Assembly: GCA_946538445.1 (NCBI GenBank)
Contig: CAMNGO010000007.1
Location: forward strand, 1 to 25,607
Reading direction: 5' to 3'
Length of the DNA stretch: 25,607 nucleotides
DNA from: an uncultured Lachnospiraceae bacterium
GTDB lineage: Bacteria > Bacillota > Clostridia > Lachnospirales > Lachnospiraceae
Of this stretch, positions 23,474 through 25,607 are shown in pieces. Under the pieces are notes generated by a model. The model ran no database searches. It was not told the origin of the DNA and was given only the letters and a program-made list of their open reading frames with translations. The number at the start of each line of letters is the position of its first letter. Positions within the stretch are counted from its first letter, which is position 1. Position numbers and translations under genes: made by a program.

Positions 23474-23887
23474 TCACTGGTTTAAAATCTTCATCCTCAC
23501 TGTGGTTCCGACACCCAGTTCGGTTTCGATGCTTATCTCATCCGAATTACGTTTCATGTTCGGCAGACCCATGCCTGCTCCGAATCCGAGATTCCTTACC
23601 TGGTCGCTCGCTGTGGAATAGCCGTCCTGCATGGCCTTCTCGATATCAGGAATACCGGGGCCGACATCGGCAAGGGTCAGATTGATCTCGTCCGTATTAA
23701 CATCTGCGGTAATATGTCCGCCGTTAGCATGGATTACCATATTTATCTCGCCTTCATAAAGAGCGATGGAGACTCTCCGGATAACACTGGAGGGGAAGCC
23801 GAGTTTTTTCAACTTCTTCTTAAGGTCCCCTGATGCTTCACCGGCACGAGTAAAATCGTCTCCCGGAACATCATAATTAAATGTCAT
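23474..23887 (-). CDS. RsbW-like HATPase (anti-sigma/serine kinase type)
   Basis: A 137-residue single-domain GHKL ATPase. Conserved boxes are the N-box ALYEGEINMVIHANGG, the G1 box ADVGPGIPD and the G2 region GFGAGMGLPNMKR. RsbW/SpoIIAB-type proteins phosphorylate partner proteins or bind sigma factors. No STAS anti-anti-sigma partner or sigma factor is in the window, so targets are unknown. The start ATG overlaps the stop of the upstream DRTGG gene (ATGA), with GGAGG upstream. It forms a unit with the DRTGG proteins and the hydrogenase-like sensor, suggesting it transmits the sensor's state. Confidence 0.9.
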   Translation of the reverse strand: MTFNYDVPGDDFTRAGEASGDLKKKLKKLGFPSSVIRRVSIALYEGEINMVIHANGGHITADVNTDEINLTLADVGPGIPDIEKAMQDGYSTASDQVRNLGFGAGMGLPNMKRNSDEISIETELGVGTTVRMKILNQ

Positions 23888-24237
23888 ACTTTTTCTCCTC
23901 CACGAATTCCATGCTGGTACAAAAGACCACAGGCGCAGAACATGGTATGCTCTGTCTTAAGCACACAGATATCCCGATCTTTTGCCAAGTCGATCACGTT
24001 TTCATGAGGCTCCTTGCCTCTCACCAGAATTACACATTTCATATCCATCATCTCAGCTGTCCTGACAGCCTGGGTGTTGATCAGTCCGGTCAGCAGTACG
24101 GCCTGATCTTTCACAAATGCAAGCACGTCACTCATCATATCACTTCCGCAGGCGTGAGCCACCTCCTGGTCAAGAAGTTCATCATCGCCGTAAAGAAGTT
24201 CTGCATCAAGAATTCCGATAATATCTCTTACTGTCAT
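23884..24237 (-). CDS. DRTGG-domain protein (first gene of the sensor operon)
   Basis: A 117-residue DRTGG-fold protein that opens the operon. Visible features are the start TVRDIIGILDAELL and the domain core SDMMSDVLAFVKDQAVLLTGLINTQ. It aligns loosely with the DRTGG protein four genes downstream. It contains several cysteines, including FCACG near the C-terminus, which could carry a metal. The two DRTGG copies flank the ATPase and hydrogenase-like genes. Expected function: small-molecule sensing or protein docking. Its precise role is unknown. A promoter candidate lies about 110 bp upstream. Confidence 0.87.
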   Translation of the reverse strand: MTVRDIIGILDAELLYGDDELLDQEVAHACGSDMMSDVLAFVKDQAVLLTGLINTQAVRTAEMMDMKCVILVRGKEPHENVIDLAKDRDICVLKTEHTMFCACGLLYQHGIRGGEKV

Positions 24238-24321
24238 AGTTTCCGGCCACCTTTTTTGCTCTGGCAGGCCAGCCTCCCTTCTAATTATTATTCCATTGAT
24301 AAAACACTCATTTTGTCATCT

Positions 24322-24333
24322 GCGCCGCGGCGC
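24322..24333. promoter_or_regulatory. 12-bp GC palindrome in the divergent hydrogenase region
   Basis: GCGCCGCGGCGC is a perfect palindrome in otherwise AT-rich DNA, starting about 15 bp downstream of the -10 of the DRTGG operon promoter. It could be an operator or a leader hairpin. The remaining part of the 330-bp gap (24238-24567) holds the two promoter candidates and nothing else recognised. Confidence 0.4.
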
Positions 24334-24347
24334 TCTTATTGTAATTA

Positions 24348-24376
24348 AATATATCAAAGGAAGGAAATAAAAGCAA
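24348..24376 (-). promoter_or_regulatory. Candidate promoter of the DRTGG operon
   Basis: On the minus strand, -35 TTGCTT (24371-24376), a 17-bp spacer and -10 TATATT (24348-24353). The -35 is weak (three of six), which would fit a controlled promoter. Confidence 0.4.
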
Positions 24377-24453
24377 CAGTAATACGATGGTTAGTCCAAG
24401 TAAAAAAAGTAGCGAATAAGTATACTATATTCAAAATTAAAACGAATCAATTG

Positions 24454-24482
24454 TTGCTACAAAGGAGCTTGTCTGTTATAGT
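24454..24482 (+). promoter_or_regulatory. Candidate promoter of the hydrogenase operon
   Basis: -35 TTGCTA (24454-24459), a 17-bp spacer and -10 TATAGT (24477-24482) lie about 85 bp before the NuoE-like start. A second AT box TATAAA follows at 24483. The spacing is ideal; the -35 box matches at four of six positions. Confidence 0.5.
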
Positions 24483-24567
24483 ATAAATGAGGTTACAGGT
24501 CGTTTTTTTAACAATCTTTACGTCAACTACTAACCAATCATTTTATTAAGGAAGAGGGGAACCGACT

Positions 24568-25068
24568 ATGGCAAACTCGATTACCAAAGTACCATTTCAA
24601 GGCACTCCCGAGCAGGAGAAAGCTCTTCTTGAAGTAATAGACCGCCTTAAGGATCAGAGAGGCGCACTTATGCCCATACTTCAGGAAGCACAGGAAATCT
24701 ACGGATACCTGCCCGAGGAAGTGCAGCAGATCATCGCAAAAGGACTTAAGATTCCTTTTGAAGAAGTTTACGGAGTAGCTACATTCTATTCACAGTTTGC
24801 CCTTAATCCGAAGGGTAAATACAAAGTATCCGTATGTCTCGGAACCGCATGTTATGTAAAGGGTTCCGGGGAAGTATACGCAAGGCTTGCAAAAGAGCTG
24901 GGGATTGAAGGCGGAGAGTGTACCGCTGACATGAATTTCTCCCTGGAAGCTTGCCGCTGCGTAGGTGCCTGCGGACTGGCTCCGGTCATCATGATCAACG
25001 ATGAAGTATATGGGCGTCTTGTACCGGATGACGTTCCGAAGATCCTGGCCAAGTATAGGGAAAACTAA
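24568..25068 (+). CDS. NuoE-like [2Fe-2S] subunit of a bifurcating [FeFe]-hydrogenase or NADH complex
   Basis: A 166-residue thioredoxin-like ferredoxin of the NuoE/HydC/HndA family, the small subunit that takes part in electron transfer with NAD(P)H. Ligands are Cys90 and Cys95 (CLGTAC) and Cys131 and Cys135 (CVGAC). The GVATFYSQF stretch is typical of the helical N-terminal region. AGAGGGG precedes the ATG. In clostridia this gene heads an operon with the NuoF-like and HydA subunits, expected past the right edge. It diverges from the sensory operon, and an HATPase gene follows within three bases. Assignment to hydrogenase rather than formate or other NADH complexes is by context. Confidence 0.92.
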   Translation: MANSITKVPFQGTPEQEKALLEVIDRLKDQRGALMPILQEAQEIYGYLPEEVQQIIAKGLKIPFEEVYGVATFYSQFALNPKGKYKVSVCLGTACYVKGSGEVYARLAKELGIEGGECTADMNFSLEACRCVGACGLAPVIMINDEVYGRLVPDDVPKILAKYREN

Positions 25069-25070
25069 AA

Positions 25071-25607
25071 ATGCAGGAACTTTCCATGAATGTGCTTGAC
25101 GTGGCAGAGAATTCCATGCGGGCACAGGCAAAAAATGTGACCATAAAGGTCATCGAAGATTCCGCTGCCGATAAACTTACCATCTTGATCGAGGATGACG
25201 GCTGCGGGATGAGTGAAGAACAGGTAGCTCAGGTTACGGATCCGTTCTTCACAACAAGGACTACCAGGAAGGTGGGTCTGGGAGTACCTCTCTTTAAGAT
25301 GGCGGCGGAGATGTCCGGCGGAGATTTTTCAATCACATCGGAACCGGGTGTCGGGACGAAGACCTGCGCGTCATTCGGACTGACAAACATAGACCGCATG
25401 CCTCTGGGAGATATGGCATCCACGATGCAGCTGCTCATCTGCAGCCATGAAGATGTGAACGTGATGTACACACATATCGTGGACGGAAAAGAGTTTTTTG
25501 TCTCCACAGACCAGCTTAAGGAAATTCTTGACGGAGTGTCTCTTGAAACGCCCGAGATAAGGATATTCGTAGGAGAGTATCTGAGAGAGAACATCGAAGC
25601 ATTGTAC
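25071..25607 (+). CDS. HATPase-domain protein, truncated by the window edge
   Basis: The open frame from ATG 25071 runs without a stop to the last base, giving 179 residues. Its first about 105 residues form a GHKL ATPase: N-box LDVAENSMRAQAKNV, G1 EDDGCGMSEE, G2 region GLGVPLFKMAAEMSGG, then EPGVGTK. The rest is a region without recognised motif. It differs from the RsbW-like ATPase of the divergent operon, so two HATPases flank this region. The start is two bases after the nuoE stop, with AGGG as a weak Shine-Dalgarno, so it is probably translationally coupled. The C-terminus lies outside the window. Confidence 0.85.
   Translation, partial: MQELSMNVLDVAENSMRAQAKNVTIKVIEDSAADKLTILIEDDGCGMSEEQVAQVTDPFFTTRTTRKVGLGVPLFKMAAEMSGGDFSITSEPGVGTKTCASFGLTNIDRMPLGDMASTMQLLICSHEDVNVMYTHIVDGKEFFVSTDQLKEILDGVSLETPEIRIFVGEYLRENIEALY

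Noticed and set aside
24339..24357. Rex redox-repressor site between the divergent hydrogenase operons
   Set aside because: The AT-rich stretch begins TTGTAATT and ends TATATCAA, but the half-sites match each other at only about half the positions, so the fit to the Rex consensus is too weak to call.

Overview
The window looks like chromosomal DNA of an anaerobic Gram-positive Firmicute, most likely a Lachnospiraceae-type Clostridium. The grounds are strong AGGAGG-type ribosome binding sites, a group I ECF vitamin transporter with a DUF4430 lipoprotein, an electron-bifurcating hydrogenase subunit beside a sensory [FeFe]-hydrogenase-like operon, and families (TSCPD protein, DUF5711, DUF2284, GyrI-like proteins) typical of gut clostridia. 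No phage, insertion sequence or integrase gene is visible, so this is host-type DNA.

Layout. At 1-171 a strong leftward promoter and leader resemble the start of an rRNA operon. At 172-2587 (minus) serC is followed by a membrane-anchored DUF5711 protein. At 2736-4457 (plus) lie a small unknown protein, a TSCPD protein and murG, closed by a 23-bp perfect hairpin of a GGGGTC-GACCCC repeat family. At 4560-12466 (minus) is a long gene string: DUF4430 lipoprotein, DUF2284 metal-binding protein, EcfT, fused EcfA-A', EcfS, then a TIM-barrel isomerase/epimerase-like protein and an LD-carboxypeptidase. At 12666-14408 (minus) is an AraC regulator whose entire HTH-plus-GyrI architecture is duplicated. 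At 14640-16174 (plus) are an MTA/SAH nucleosidase and a DeoD-type purine nucleoside phosphorylase. At 16241-16614 is a non-coding tandem array with an exact 64-bp period. At 16648-19274 (minus) are an adenosylhomocysteinase-like protein and, upstream of it, an MtaD-like deaminase. At 19544-21008 (plus) are a stand-alone GyrI-like protein and an AraC-GyrI regulator that are paralogous in their effector domains. At 21077-24237 (minus) is a tightly packed operon of DRTGG protein, RsbW-like ATPase, sensory-type iron hydrogenase, second DRTGG protein and PHP phosphoesterase. At 24568-25607 (plus), divergent from it, are the NuoE-like hydrogenase subunit and a truncated HATPase protein.

How the genes work together. 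The middle of the window is built around disposal of S-adenosylmethionine by-products: nucleosidase, phosphorylase, homocysteinase and deaminase within 5 kb. The homocysteinase has Glu and Lys where the vertebrate enzyme has the adenine-contacting Thr and Glu, and it sits next to a deaminase. This suggests a route through S-inosylhomocysteine. The right end is a redox/H2 signalling block facing a hydrogenase operon. The ECF string is a complete vitamin uptake system; a corrinoid is the best guess because DUF4430 is related to part of animal cobalamin carriers, but this is inference. The most surprising structures are the 64-bp array with two CCATGG-like sites per unit in fixed 28/36-bp geometry, the duplicated AraC-GyrI regulator, and the altered homocysteinase.
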